Shown here: positions 8,458-17,302 of the stretch, piece by piece
Layout: each line of letters starts with the position of its first letter
Position numbering within the stretch: position 1 is the first letter of the stretch
Assembly: GCF_002127265.1 (NCBI RefSeq)
Contig: NZ_NFUU01000003.1
Location: 439,307 to 503,306 of the forward strand
Reading direction: 5' to 3'
Length of the DNA stretch: 64,000 nt
Origin: Hydrogenophaga sp. IBVHS1
GTDB lineage: Bacteria; Pseudomonadota; Gammaproteobacteria; Burkholderiales; Burkholderiaceae_C
The notes under the pieces: generated by a model
The model's database searches: none
Told to the model about the DNA's origin: nothing
Seen by the model: the letters and a program-made list of their open reading frames with translations, nothing else
Position numbers and translations under genes: made by a program

Positions 8458-9555
8458 ATGGCAGATACATCGGGTTTCCTGGTGACCGAAAAACTGGTCA
8501 AACGGTTCGATGAGGCGGTGGCGGTGGACGAGGTGTCGCTCTCCATCGGCAAGGGCGAGATCTTTGCCTTGCTGGGCAGTTCGGGCTGCGGCAAATCGAC
8601 CCTGCTGCGCATGCTGGCGGGCTTCGAGAAGCCCACATCGGGCCGCATCCTGCTCGGCGGGCAGGACGTGGCGGCCATGCCGCCCTACGAGCGGCCAGTG
8701 AACATGATGTTCCAGTCGTACGCGCTGTTCCCGCACCTCAACATCTGGGAGAACGTGGCCTTCGGGCTCAAGCGCGAAGGCCTTCCGAAAGCCGAAGTCC
8801 AGCAGCGCACGGATGAAATGCTCGGCCTCGTGCAGCTTACGCCGTACGCCCAGCGCAAGCCCCACCAGCTCTCGGGTGGGCAGCAGCAGCGCGTGGCGCT
8901 GGCGCGCAGCCTGGCCAAGCGACCCAAGATGTTGCTGCTCGACGAACCGCTGGGCGCGCTCGACAAGAAGCTGCGCGAGCAAACGCAATTCGAGCTGGTG
9001 AACATCATCGAGAAGGTGGGCGTGACGGTGGTGATGGTGACGCACGATCAGGAAGAGGCCATGACGATGGCCAGCCGCATCGCCATCATGAGCAAGGGCC
9101 GCGTGCTGCAGGTGGGCACGCCGGAGGAAATCTACGAGCACCCCACCAACCGCTTCGTCGCCGACTTCATCGGCAACGTCAACCTGTTCGAGGGCAAGTT
9201 GAGCGTGGACGAAGCCGACCGCTGCGCGGCATCCACGCCCATCGGCGAGATCCACGTGGGCCATGGCGTGAGCGGCACGCTGAACATGCCGGTGGCGATT
9301 GCCGTGCGGCCCGAGAAGCTGGAGATCAGCAAACAGCGGCCACCCGCCGATGCCGGCCCGAACGTGTTCACCGGCAAGGTCAAGGAAATCGCGTACTTCG
9401 GCTCGTACAACACCTACATCGTGGTGGCCAGCGACGGCTCCAAGGTGAAGATCACCGAAGCCAACACCTCGCGTCACGACCTGTCCGACATCACCTGGGA
9501 AGACAACGTGTTCTTCTGGTGGAGCGACAGCGCTGGCGTGGTGCTGAGGGATTGA
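8458..9555 (+). CDS. potG: Polyamine ABC transporter ATP-binding protein (PotG/PotA)
   Basis: A 365-residue ABC ATPase with Walker [11 protein letters not shown]-loop [10 protein letters not shown], signature [15 protein letters not shown], Walker [15 protein letters not shown] and switch [12 protein letters not shown]. The C-terminal about 120 residues form the TOBE regulatory domain found in PotA/PotG and maltose-type ATPases. It powers uptake through the two permeases that follow, the first starting 2 bp after its stop, so coupling is tight. Confidence 0.92.
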   Translation: MADTSGFLVTEKLVKRFDEAVAVDEVSLSIGKGEIFALLGSSGCGKSTLLRMLAGFEKPTSGRILLGGQDVAAMPPYERPVNMMFQSYALFPHLNIWENVAFGLKREGLPKAEVQQRTDEMLGLVQLTPYAQRKPHQLSGGQQQRVALARSLAKRPKMLLLDEPLGALDKKLREQTQFELVNIIEKVGVTVVMVTHDQEEAMTMASRIAIMSKGRVLQVGTPEEIYEHPTNRFVADFIGNVNLFEGKLSVDEADRCAASTPIGEIHVGHGVSGTLNMPVAIAVRPEKLEISKQRPPADAGPNVFTGKVKEIAYFGSYNTYIVVASDGSKVKITEANTSRHDLSDITWEDNVFFWWSDSAGVVLRD

Positions 9556-9557
9556 TC

Positions 9558-10475
9558 ATGGCCGCACCCATTCCCATCCCCGGCAAACGCTTCGTCATCG
9601 GTGTGCCCTATGTGTGGCTGCTGGTGTTCTTCTTCCTGCCGTTTCTCATCCTGCTCTACATCAGCTTCGTGGACATGGGCGGCGACATCAGCCCGTTCAA
9701 GCCGATCTGGGATCCGGTCACCGGCATCCTGAGTCTGAAGTACGAGAACTACCTGGCGATCTTCCGGGTGGCCGAGGGCGAACCCTGGTTCCGCACGCTC
9801 TACATCGACGCCTACGTGCGATCGATCTTTTACGCGCTGTGCACCGCGGTGCTCTGCCTGGCCATCGGTTACCCGTTCGCCTACTTCATCGCCCGCTCGC
9901 CGGCCAGCGTGCGCCCCGCGCTGCTGCTCATGGTGATGCTGCCGTTCTGGACTTCGTTCCTGCTGCGCGTGTACGCCTGGAAGGGCATCCTGGCCGATCA
10001 GGGCGTGCTCAACCGGCTGATGATGTCCATCGGGTTGATCAACGAGCCCATTCCCATGCTGTACACCAATGTGTCCATGTTGATCGGCATGACGTATGTG
10101 TACCTGCCGTTCATGGTGCTGCCGCTTTACGCGAACCTGGTGAAGATGGACTTTCGCCTGCTCGAGGCCGCCTACGACCTGGGCACCACACCGTTCAAGG
10201 CGTTCTGGCTGGTCACCGTGCCGCTGTCCAAGGCCGGCATCATCGCCGGCTTCATGCTGGTGTTCATCCCCTGCGTGGGCGAGTTCGTGATTCCCTCGCT
10301 GCTGGGCGGGCCGGAGAACCTGATGATCGGGCGCGTGGTGTGGGACGAGATGTTCACCGCCAACGACTGGCCACGCGCCACCGCGCTCGCCGTGGTGATG
10401 ATCGCGATCATCGTGATCCCGCTGGCGTTCTACTACCGCTCGGCCAGTGAACGCGCAGAAGGAGGCAAGGCATGA
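9558..10475 (+). CDS. potH: Polyamine ABC transporter permease (PotH)
   Basis: Inner-membrane permease of 305 residues with about six transmembrane helices. The EAA-loop motif EAAYDLGTTPFKAFWLVTVP docks the ATPase. The ATG at 9558 lies 2 bp beyond the ATPase stop; a longer frame would begin inside the previous gene. The potI start overlaps its stop (ATGA). The PotFGHI order supports putrescine uptake. Confidence 0.9.
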   Translation: MAAPIPIPGKRFVIGVPYVWLLVFFFLPFLILLYISFVDMGGDISPFKPIWDPVTGILSLKYENYLAIFRVAEGEPWFRTLYIDAYVRSIFYALCTAVLCLAIGYPFAYFIARSPASVRPALLLMVMLPFWTSFLLRVYAWKGILADQGVLNRLMMSIGLINEPIPMLYTNVSMLIGMTYVYLPFMVLPLYANLVKMDFRLLEAAYDLGTTPFKAFWLVTVPLSKAGIIAGFMLVFIPCVGEFVIPSLLGGPENLMIGRVVWDEMFTANDWPRATALAVVMIAIIVIPLAFYYRSASERAEGGKA

Positions 10476-11308
10476 AACCCTTCCTGGAAAAACACTTCGG
10501 CAAGGCGTGGCTCGCGCTGGTGTTCGCCTTCCTGTACCTGCCGCTGCTGTTCATGATCGTGTTCTCGTTCAACAGCACCCGGCAGGACGCGCGCTTCACC
10601 GGCTTCTCCCTGCGCTGGTACGAGGCGCTCACGCGCGACACCAAGATCGTCGAAGGCTTCTGGCTCTCGCTCAAGGTGGCCACCATCACCGGCCTGCTCT
10701 CGGCCGTGCTCGCCACCTTTGCAGCCTTCGTGCTGGTGCGCTACCGGCGCTTCCTGGGCCGCACTATCTTCAGCGGCATGGTGAACGCGCCGCTGGTGAT
10801 GCCCGAGGTGATCATCGGCCTGTCGCTGCTGCTGCTGGCGGTGGGTGCGCAGAACCTGTTCGGCTGGCCGCAGCGCGGCATGCTCACCATCATTCTCGGC
10901 CACACGCTGCTCGGCATGGCGTACGGCATGGTGGTGATCCAGTCGCGCCTGCTGGAGATGGACCGCTCCATTGAAGAAGCCGCCATGGACCTCGGCGCAA
11001 GGCCGCACCAGGTGTTCTTTCTCATCACGCTGCCCAACATCTTCCAGGCCCTGCTGGCGGCCTTTCTGCTCGCCTTCACGCTGTCGTTCGACGACGTGGT
11101 GATCTCCGAATTCCTCTCCGGCCCGGGCGTGAACACGCTGCCGCAGGTGATCTTCGGCTACGCCCGGCGCGGCATCAACCCCACCATCTACGCCGCGGCC
11201 ACGCTGCTGATCGTGACGGTGACGATCGTGATCGTGAGCTACGCCATCTGGGTGGCGCGGGCGACGCGCAAACGCGAGCGCGAGATTGCGGCGGCGGCGA
11301 AGAGTTGA
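10472..11308 (+). CDS. potI: Polyamine ABC transporter permease (PotI)
   Basis: Second permease of the importer, 278 residues with about six membrane helices. The EAA loop is EAAMDLGARPHQVFFLITLP, followed by the conserved LSFDDVVISEF segment of PotC/PotI proteins. It overlaps potH by 4 bp. The positively charged tail (RATRKRERE) is cytoplasmic. It is the last gene of the transporter run. Confidence 0.9.
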   Translation: MKPFLEKHFGKAWLALVFAFLYLPLLFMIVFSFNSTRQDARFTGFSLRWYEALTRDTKIVEGFWLSLKVATITGLLSAVLATFAAFVLVRYRRFLGRTIFSGMVNAPLVMPEVIIGLSLLLLAVGAQNLFGWPQRGMLTIILGHTLLGMAYGMVVIQSRLLEMDRSIEEAAMDLGARPHQVFFLITLPNIFQALLAAFLLAFTLSFDDVVISEFLSGPGVNTLPQVIFGYARRGINPTIYAAATLLIVTVTIVIVSYAIWVARATRKREREIAAAAKS

Positions 11309-11380
11309 CAGGGTGAGCCCGTTCGGGGTGCAAAACCCGACAGTTTCGGTAAAATTCGATACTCACACCCCGGACGCAGC

Positions 11381-11545
11381 ATGAACAAGACCACAGCCCA
11401 ACATCGCAAAATGCCAAGCCAGAAGGCGGTGTTGCGGGCGGTGGCCAGCTCCACCGCCGTGGAGACTGGCCGTAGCGTCGAGCAACTGGAGCAGCGGTTG
11501 CAGCAACCGACCGGGCGTTTCCCTCACATCAAGCTGGCCCGCTGA
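11381..11545 (+). CDS. Small protein convergent with Fic, candidate antitoxin
   Basis: A 54-residue basic ORF beginning MNKTTAQHRK. Its 3' end overlaps the 3' end of the opposing Fic gene by 17 bp. The middle reads VASSTAVETGRSVEQLEQRL, in which S24-x-x-x-E28 resembles the Fic-inhibitory helix core (S/T)xxxE(G/N), although the residue after the Glu is Thr followed by Gly. Small partners such as VbhA or YhfG are about this size but are normally encoded next to and on the same strand as fic. No strong ribosome site is visible. Being a real gene and an antitoxin are both tentative. Confidence 0.4.
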   Translation: MNKTTAQHRKMPSQKAVLRAVASSTAVETGRSVEQLEQRLQQPTGRFPHIKLAR

Positions 11546-12173
11546 GGCTCGCGTCACCAGCGGCCATGGCCTCGGCCACAAACTGGCGCATGGGGCCGTA
11601 GTCCCCCGAGAACCCCGCGTGGATGGCGCCGATGTAAGCCGCCTTTTGCTGCTCCCAACTGCTGTAGTCCAATGGCTCGTGGCCGGCTTGCACAGCCATG
11701 ACATCGGCGAGCAAGCGAGACAAGCGTCCATTGCCTTCGCGGAACGGGTGAATCACGATCAGTTCCACATGGGTGACTGCAATCGCATTCACCATTTCGT
11801 CGGGCGCAAGATTTCCGCATGGCGTCCACGGCCTCAAGAATTTCCGCTCAAATTCATCCAGCAAGCCCGGTAGCAGCCTGGCGGCGGCGAACTGGAAGCC
11901 ACCCTTGCCCAGGTTGACCGAACGAGTCAGCCCCGCCCAGGGATACACATTGCCCAGCCACAGGTGGTGCCAGTGTTTGAGGTCCGCCACCGTCAGAGCG
12001 CGGTCCTGCAGATTCTGAAGCAGCACCTCGTCATACAGTTCGCCCAGCAGCCGCAGTTCCAGCTCATCCATGTCGTCAGGCGAGGTGATACCCACAAAGT
12101 TGCGCAACACCTGCTCGTTCGAGCCGGGTTCGAATTCGCCCTCGGCCCCGGCGATCTGGTAGCGGTTGTTCAT
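11529..12173 (-). CDS. fic: Fic/DOC family protein (AMP-transferase type)
   Basis: A 214-residue Fic-domain protein. The catalytic loop is intact as HPFREGNGRLSR, with His142 as general base and the acidic and Asn-Gly-Arg residues that bind metal and phosphates. An upstream flap-like segment NLGKGGFQFA positions the target. The family usually transfers AMP, sometimes other nucleotides, to Tyr/Ser/Thr hydroxyls of target proteins. The ATG at 12173 starts the recognisable domain; the longer frame upstream lacks family similarity. I see no inhibitory motif within the protein itself, so control may come from the small convergent ORF. It interrupts a polyamine gene block, suggesting insertion of a toxin-like module. 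Confidence 0.85.
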   Translation of the reverse strand: MNNRYQIAGAEGEFEPGSNEQVLRNFVGITSPDDMDELELRLLGELYDEVLLQNLQDRALTVADLKHWHHLWLGNVYPWAGLTRSVNLGKGGFQFAAARLLPGLLDEFERKFLRPWTPCGNLAPDEMVNAIAVTHVELIVIHPFREGNGRLSRLLADVMAVQAGHEPLDYSSWEQQKAAYIGAIHAGFSGDYGPMRQFVAEAMAAGDASLSGPA

Positions 12174-12385
12174 TGGCAGTGAGGAGGTGGCTAGGTTCTG
12201 GCGATGCGACTGTGCGTTGAATCTTTTTTGAGTATCGCCGCTTGTGGGCCTCCGTTTTGCTTGGATCGAGCGCGTGAAAACCCCGACTGGATCGATGCCG
12301 GCTGGATAAAGTGGCTTTGGAACGGGCAATGCTTCGGGCGTAGCATGAGGCCACTTGTTCATCCCCTACGCTCGGGACCACCAGC

Positions 12386-13876
12386 ATGACCACCCTCTCG
12401 CCCCAGGCCTCATCCCTCACCTTCGACGGCCGCGCCTTCATCAACGGCGAGCGCATTGCCGCGCGCGACGGCCAGACCTTTGACTGTCTCTCGCCGGTGG
12501 ACGGCCGGTTGTTGACGGCGGTGGCGCGTTGCGGGGAAGCGGATATCGACGCCGCCGTGATGGCCGCACGTGCCGCCTTCGAGGACCACCGCTGGAGCGG
12601 CATGGCGCCAGCGCAGCGCAAGCGGGTGATGATCAAGTTTGCCGAGCAGCTCATTGCCCACGCCGATGAGCTGGCACTGACCGAGACGCTGGACATGGGC
12701 AAGCCTATCCGGTACGCCAAGAGTGTGGACGTGAACAGCGCGGCCAACTGCATTCGCTGGTATGGCGAGGCGGTGGACAAGGTGTACGACGAGATCGCGC
12801 CCACGGGCCGCAACGCGCTGGCGCTGATCACGCGCGAGCCGGTGGGTGTGGTGGGCGTGATCGTGCCTTGGAACTACCCCATGATCATGGCGGCGTGGAA
12901 GATCGCGCCGGCGCTGGCGGCTGGCAACTCGGTGGTGTTGAAGCCGAGCGAAAAGAGCCCGCTGACCGCGCTGCGCCTGGCCGAGCTGGCGCTGGCCGCC
13001 GGCATTCCGCCTGGCGTGTTCAACGTGGTGCCGGGCTATGGCCCCGAGGCGGGCTCACCGCTGGCGCTGCACATGGACGTGGACTGCATCGCCTTCACGG
13101 GTTCTACGCGCGTGGGCAAGCAGATTCACGTGATGGCCGGGCAGAGCAACCTGAAGCGCGCCTGGACCGAGCTGGGCGGCAAGTCGCCCAACATCGTGTT
13201 CGCCGATTGCCCCGATCTGGACAAGGCGGTGGAAGCCGCAGTGGGCAGCATCTTCTTCAACCAGGGCGAGAGCTGCAACGCGCCTTCGCGCCTGTTCGTG
13301 GAGGCGTCGATCAAGGACGCTTTTCTGGAAAAGGCGCTCAAGCTGGTGCCGCAGTACCAGCCGGGTAACCCGCTGGACAAAGGCACGGTGATGGGCGCCA
13401 TCGTCGACCAGGTACAGAAGGACAACGTGATGCGCTACATCGGCCTGGGCAAGAGCGAAGGCGCGACGCTGCTGGCCGGTGGTGAATCGACGGAGCCGGT
13501 GAAGGGGGGGCACTACGTTCTGCCCACCATCTTCGACGGCGTGACGCCGCAGATGACGATTGCGCGCGAAGAGATTTTTGGCCCGGTGCTCTCGGTGCTG
13601 TCGTTCACCGATGCGGCCGACGTGGTGAAGCAGGCCAACAGCAGCGTGTATGGCCTGCAGGCGGCGGTGTGGACGCGCGACATCAACAAGGCGCATGGTG
13701 TGGCGCGTGCGCTGCGGGCCGGTACGGTGCATGTGAACCAGTACGACGAAGACGACATCACCGTGCCTTTCGGTGGCTTCAAGCAGAGCGGCGTGGGGCG
13801 CGACAAGTCGCTGCACGCGTTTGACAAGTACACCGAGACGAAAACAACCTGGATCCGGATTGACAGTCCTGTTTAA
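12386..13876 (+). CDS. puuC: Aldehyde dehydrogenase, gamma-glutamyl-gamma-aminobutyraldehyde type (PuuC-like)
   Basis: An NAD(P)-dependent ALDH of 496 residues. It shows the cofactor segment PWNYPMIMAAWKIAPALAAG, FTGSTRVGK, the catalytic Glu in ELGGKSPNIVF (about residue 262) and the nucleophile C297 in NQGESCNAPSR. In the Puu route it oxidises gamma-glutamyl-gamma-aminobutyraldehyde; related enzymes oxidise 4-aminobutyraldehyde made by SpuC-type transaminases. GabT starts 10 bp downstream, placing it directly before the GABA step. Confidence 0.85.
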   Translation: MTTLSPQASSLTFDGRAFINGERIAARDGQTFDCLSPVDGRLLTAVARCGEADIDAAVMAARAAFEDHRWSGMAPAQRKRVMIKFAEQLIAHADELALTETLDMGKPIRYAKSVDVNSAANCIRWYGEAVDKVYDEIAPTGRNALALITREPVGVVGVIVPWNYPMIMAAWKIAPALAAGNSVVLKPSEKSPLTALRLAELALAAGIPPGVFNVVPGYGPEAGSPLALHMDVDCIAFTGSTRVGKQIHVMAGQSNLKRAWTELGGKSPNIVFADCPDLDKAVEAAVGSIFFNQGESCNAPSRLFVEASIKDAFLEKALKLVPQYQPGNPLDKGTVMGAIVDQVQKDNVMRYIGLGKSEGATLLAGGESTEPVKGGHYVLPTIFDGVTPQMTIAREEIFGPVLSVLSFTDAADVVKQANSSVYGLQAAVWTRDINKAHGVARALRAGTVHVNQYDEDDITVPFGGFKQSGVGRDKSLHAFDKYTETKTTWIRIDSPV

Positions 13877-13886
13877 GGAGACCGAC

Positions 13887-15194
13887 ATGAACGCACCGCA
13901 AAAGTCCGAGCAACTGAACGCACCGCACACCAACGCCGCCTGGCACGCGCGCCGGCTCGCCGCTACGCCGCGGGGTGTGGGCGTGATGGGTGATTTCTTC
14001 ATCGAGCGGGCGAAGAACGCGGAGTTCTGGGACATCGAGGGCCGCCGCTTCATCGACTTCGCGGGCGGCATCGCGGTGCTCAACACCGGCCACGTGCACC
14101 CCAGGGTGCAGGCCGCCATCGCGGCGCAATTGCAGCGCTTCACGCACAGCTGCTACCAGGTGGTGCCGTACACCGAATACGTGGCGCTGGCCGAGCGCAT
14201 CAACGAGCTGGTGCCGATCGACGGGCCGGTGAAGACGGCGTTTTTCTCCACCGGTGCGGAGGCGATCGAGAACGCGATGAAGATCGCGCGCAGCAGCACT
14301 GGTCGCAGCGGCGTCATCGCCTTCGGTGGTGCGTTCCACGGTCGCAGCATGTTCTCGGTGGCGCTCACTGGCAAGGTGCAGCCCTACAAAGCGGGCTTCG
14401 GCCCGTTCCCGCCCGAGATCTACCACGTGCCGTTTCCCTGCCATTGCAGTTCGCTCGACGACACGAAGCGCGCCATGGAGCAGCTCTTCAAGTGCGACAT
14501 CGAGCCCTCGCGCGTGGCGGCCATTGTGTTCGAGCCGGTGCAGGGCGAAGGTGGTTTCAATGTGATCCAGCCAGCGGCCGTGAAGTGGCTGCGCGAGCTG
14601 TGCGACCAGCACGGCATTCTGCTGGTGGCGGACGAGGTGCAAACCGGCTTTGCGCGCACGGGGAAGATGTTTGCGCTGGAGCATTTCGGCGTGAGCCCCG
14701 ACCTGATGACCATGGCCAAGAGCATGGCCGGCGGCACCACGCTCTCGGCCGTGAGCGGCAAGGCCGCCATCATGGACGGCCCTGCGCCGGGCGGCCTGGG
14801 CGGCACCTATGCGGGCAACCCGCTGGCCATTGCGGCGTCGCACGCGGTGCTGGACGTGATGCTGGAAGAGAAGTTGCCCGAGCGCGCGCAGCTGCTGGGC
14901 GATCGCCTCATCGCCCACCTGAACGCGGCCAAGGCCAAATACCACCGCATCGGCGACGTGCGCGGCCTGGGCGCCATGGTGGCCTGCGAGTTCAACGACC
15001 CCACCACCGGCTCGCCCGATGCCGACATCACCAAGCGTGTGCAGGCAGCGGCCCTCAAGCGCGGCCTGCTGCTGCTGACCTGCGGCGTCTACGCCAATGT
15101 GATCCGTTTCCTGTTCCCGCTGACGATCGAGGACGCGGTGTTCGACGAGGCGCTGACGGTGCTGGACGCGGCCATGGCCGAGGTGCTGGCTTGA
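13887..15194 (+). CDS. gabT: 4-aminobutyrate--2-oxoglutarate transaminase
   Basis: A class III PLP aminotransferase of 435 residues converting GABA to succinate semialdehyde. It has HVHPRVQAAIAAQL near the N-terminus, the cofactor loop STGAEAIENAMKIAR, VADEVQTGFARTG, and the PLP lysine K278 in MAKSMAGGTTLSAVSG. The ATG at 13887 is preceded by AAGGAG at good spacing, so a longer in-frame extension into the dehydrogenase gene was rejected. A second ligase gene overlaps its stop. Confidence 0.92.
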   Translation: MNAPQKSEQLNAPHTNAAWHARRLAATPRGVGVMGDFFIERAKNAEFWDIEGRRFIDFAGGIAVLNTGHVHPRVQAAIAAQLQRFTHSCYQVVPYTEYVALAERINELVPIDGPVKTAFFSTGAEAIENAMKIARSSTGRSGVIAFGGAFHGRSMFSVALTGKVQPYKAGFGPFPPEIYHVPFPCHCSSLDDTKRAMEQLFKCDIEPSRVAAIVFEPVQGEGGFNVIQPAAVKWLRELCDQHGILLVADEVQTGFARTGKMFALEHFGVSPDLMTMAKSMAGGTTLSAVSGKAAIMDGPAPGGLGGTYAGNPLAIAASHAVLDVMLEEKLPERAQLLGDRLIAHLNAAKAKYHRIGDVRGLGAMVACEFNDPTTGSPDADITKRVQAAALKRGLLLLTCGVYANVIRFLFPLTIEDAVFDEALTVLDAAMAEVLA

Positions 15195-16543
15195 GCCGGG
15201 CGCCGCTGCTGGAGGAGCGCATCGCCGCGCTGCGCGCGCAGGGCATTCATTCGGTGCTTGCCACTTTCACCGATCTGCTGGGCGTGCCCAAAGGCAAGCT
15301 GGTGCCGCTCTCGGGTCTGGCGGGCGCTGTGGAGCACGGTGCGGGGTTTTCCGGGCCCAGCATTGCGGGCACCGGACTGCCTCGCATGGGCGCGCGCAGC
15401 GAGTACATGGGGCGTGTGCGGCCCGAGAGTCTGCGCCCGCTGCCCTTCATGCCGGGCGTGGCGCATGCGGTGTGCGATGGCTTTGCCGGTGGCGAACCGC
15501 TGGACACCTGCCCGCGCCAGGTGCTGCTACGCCAGGTGGCGCGCCTGAAGGCGCTGGGCTGGACGCTGTGGGTCGGCATCGAGCCCGAGTTCTTTCTGCT
15601 GCGGCGCGAGGCACAAGAGAATGGGCACGGTCGCTGGCGGGTGGCCGACGCGGATGACCGGCTGGCCAAACCTTCGTACGACCTGTCGGCCATCGGCCGC
15701 AACTTCGGCTTTCTCGACGCCATGCGCCAGACGCTGGACGCACTGGGCTTCGAGCTCCAGCAGACGGACCACGAGGACGCGAGTGGCCAGTACGAGATCA
15801 ACTACCGGCACGACGACGCGCTGGCTGCGGCCGACCGCTACCAGCTCTTCAAACTCGCCACGCAGACAGTGGCGCAGCAGCACGGGCTGGTGTTCTCCAC
15901 CATGCCCAAGCCGCTGGCGCATGCGCCGGGCAGTGGCCTGCACTTTCACCTGAGCCTCACCGACGCGAACGACAGGCCGCTGATGGCCGACTCTTCAGGC
16001 ACGCTCGGCCTGAGCCAGATCGGCCAGCAGTTTGCCGCTGGCTTGCTCCACCACGCCGATGCGCTGGCCGCCCTGTGCGCGCCCACCGTGAACAGCTACA
16101 AGCGCCTGGCGGCAAGCGCCAGCGCTTCAGGCACCACCTGGTCGCCGGTGTGGAAAGCCGTCGGCGACAACAACCGCACCTGCCTCGTGCGCACCGTGGC
16201 CGGGCGTCTCGAATGGCGCCTGCCCGATCCCTCGTGCAACGTCTACGCCGCCATCGCGGCCACGCTGGCCGCCGGGCTTTCGGGCATCGAGCAAGCGCTG
16301 CCGATGCCGACACCGTGCGAGCACGACTTGTACGAGCGCCATGCGCGCGGTGAAACCATGCCGCCCCGGCTTCCACGCGACCTGCATGCCGCGCTCGATG
16401 CGCTGCAGGGCGATGCTGCCCTGCGCGAAGCGATTGGCGCGGGTTTTTGCGAACAGTTCCTGACCCTCAAGCGCGCCGAATGGGACAGCTGGAGCCAGCA
16501 GGTCGGCGACTGGGAATTGGACCGCTACGCCGACGCTGGATAA
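15191..16543 (+). CDS. Glutamine synthetase family, type III/GlnT-like
   Basis: A 450-residue ligase of the GlnT subgroup. It has the N-terminal motif TDLLGVPKGKLVPLSG and the catalytic motifs GIEPEFFLL, EDASGQYEINYRH, GSGLHFHLSL and the nucleotide-site segment NNRTCLVRTVAGRLEWRLPD. The best start is a TTG that overlaps the gabT stop as TTGA, which fits translational coupling and keeps the conserved N-terminus. GlnT-like enzymes glutamylate ammonia or small amines such as methylamine. In this setting it may handle ammonia released by catabolism or a second amine. It is clearly distinct from the PuuA-like enzyme at 4.2 kb. Confidence 0.8.
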   Translation: MSRAPLLEERIAALRAQGIHSVLATFTDLLGVPKGKLVPLSGLAGAVEHGAGFSGPSIAGTGLPRMGARSEYMGRVRPESLRPLPFMPGVAHAVCDGFAGGEPLDTCPRQVLLRQVARLKALGWTLWVGIEPEFFLLRREAQENGHGRWRVADADDRLAKPSYDLSAIGRNFGFLDAMRQTLDALGFELQQTDHEDASGQYEINYRHDDALAAADRYQLFKLATQTVAQQHGLVFSTMPKPLAHAPGSGLHFHLSLTDANDRPLMADSSGTLGLSQIGQQFAAGLLHHADALAALCAPTVNSYKRLAASASASGTTWSPVWKAVGDNNRTCLVRTVAGRLEWRLPDPSCNVYAAIAATLAAGLSGIEQALPMPTPCEHDLYERHARGETMPPRLPRDLHAALDALQGDAALREAIGAGFCEQFLTLKRAEWDSWSQQVGDWELDRYADAG

Positions 16544-16552
16544 TCGGCCCCG

Positions 16553-17302
16553 TTGAACCCGCCCAACTCCGCCCTCAAGACCTGGACCAAGACCGCCGAT
16601 CGGCCCCTGCGCAGCCTGCGCAAGTCGATGAGCATCTGGCTGTTCGCCCATTTCGTGGGCGTGCCGGTGCCTTGGCGCGCGGTGCGCCAGACCGATGGTG
16701 TGGCGCTGCTCGCCTACGAGCATGAGAGGCTGCGCGCACTGGCGGCGGCCGATGAACACGTGCCGCCCGTGCTGGCCTTCGATGGCCAGGCGCTCACCAC
16801 GGGCGATGTGGGTGACACGCTGGACCACCAGTTGCACCGCCTGCCCGAGACCGAGTGGCTTACGCTGATGTGCGCTGCCAGCGCCGACCTGGCGGCCTTT
16901 CACGCGCGTGGGCAGTGGCACGGCGGCGCGCAGATCCGCAACATCACCTGGGACGGTGAGCGCTTCGCCCGGCTCGATTTCGAGGAACGCCTGCAACCCG
17001 GCATGGCACTGGCCACCGTGCAGGTCTACGACATGCTGCAGTTGCTGCTGTCGCTGGCGCGCTACCTGCAGCCGCTGGGGCCGGGCGCGGTGCAGGCCGT
17101 GCTGCAGGCCTACGACGACGCGGCGCCCGAGGGGCACGCCCTGCGCGCCTACATCGCCCACTTGCTGCCGCGCCTGCAGCGGGTGTCGCGGCTGGCAGCG
17201 TGGTCAACCCGGCTCGACGGTTCGCGCGAACTGGTGCGGTTGCGGACGGTGCTTGAAGGCATGGCCGCCTTCGTGAACCCGAGCCAGCAGCTCAGGTCCT
17301 GA
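16553..17302 (+). CDS. Protein-kinase-like phosphotransferase family protein
   Basis: A 249-residue protein with a kinase-like C-lobe. WHGGAQIRNITW corresponds to the catalytic loop HGDxxxxN and ARLDFEE to the metal-binding DFG/DFE. The expected catalytic Asp is Gly here (HGG), whereas Asn and the DFE are present. N-terminal glycine-loop features are weak. The family resembles Bud32/RIO/LPS-kinase-type small kinases. A TTG 10 bp after the previous stop gives the longest product; an in-frame ATG at 16628 would remove 25 residues. It ends convergently, overlapping the aldolase gene by 11 bp. The substrate is unknown. Confidence 0.6.
   Translation: MNPPNSALKTWTKTADRPLRSLRKSMSIWLFAHFVGVPVPWRAVRQTDGVALLAYEHERLRALAAADEHVPPVLAFDGQALTTGDVGDTLDHQLHRLPETEWLTLMCAASADLAAFHARGQWHGGAQIRNITWDGERFARLDFEERLQPGMALATVQVYDMLQLLLSLARYLQPLGPGAVQAVLQAYDDAAPEGHALRAYIAHLLPRLQRVSRLAAWSTRLDGSRELVRLRTVLEGMAAFVNPSQQLRS

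Noticed and set aside
7207..9477. Very long open frame (about 756 codons) on the minus strand opposite potF-potG
   Set aside because: It is antisense to clear transporter genes and rich in His/Val/Arg typical of high-GC shadow frames; no domain is recognisable.
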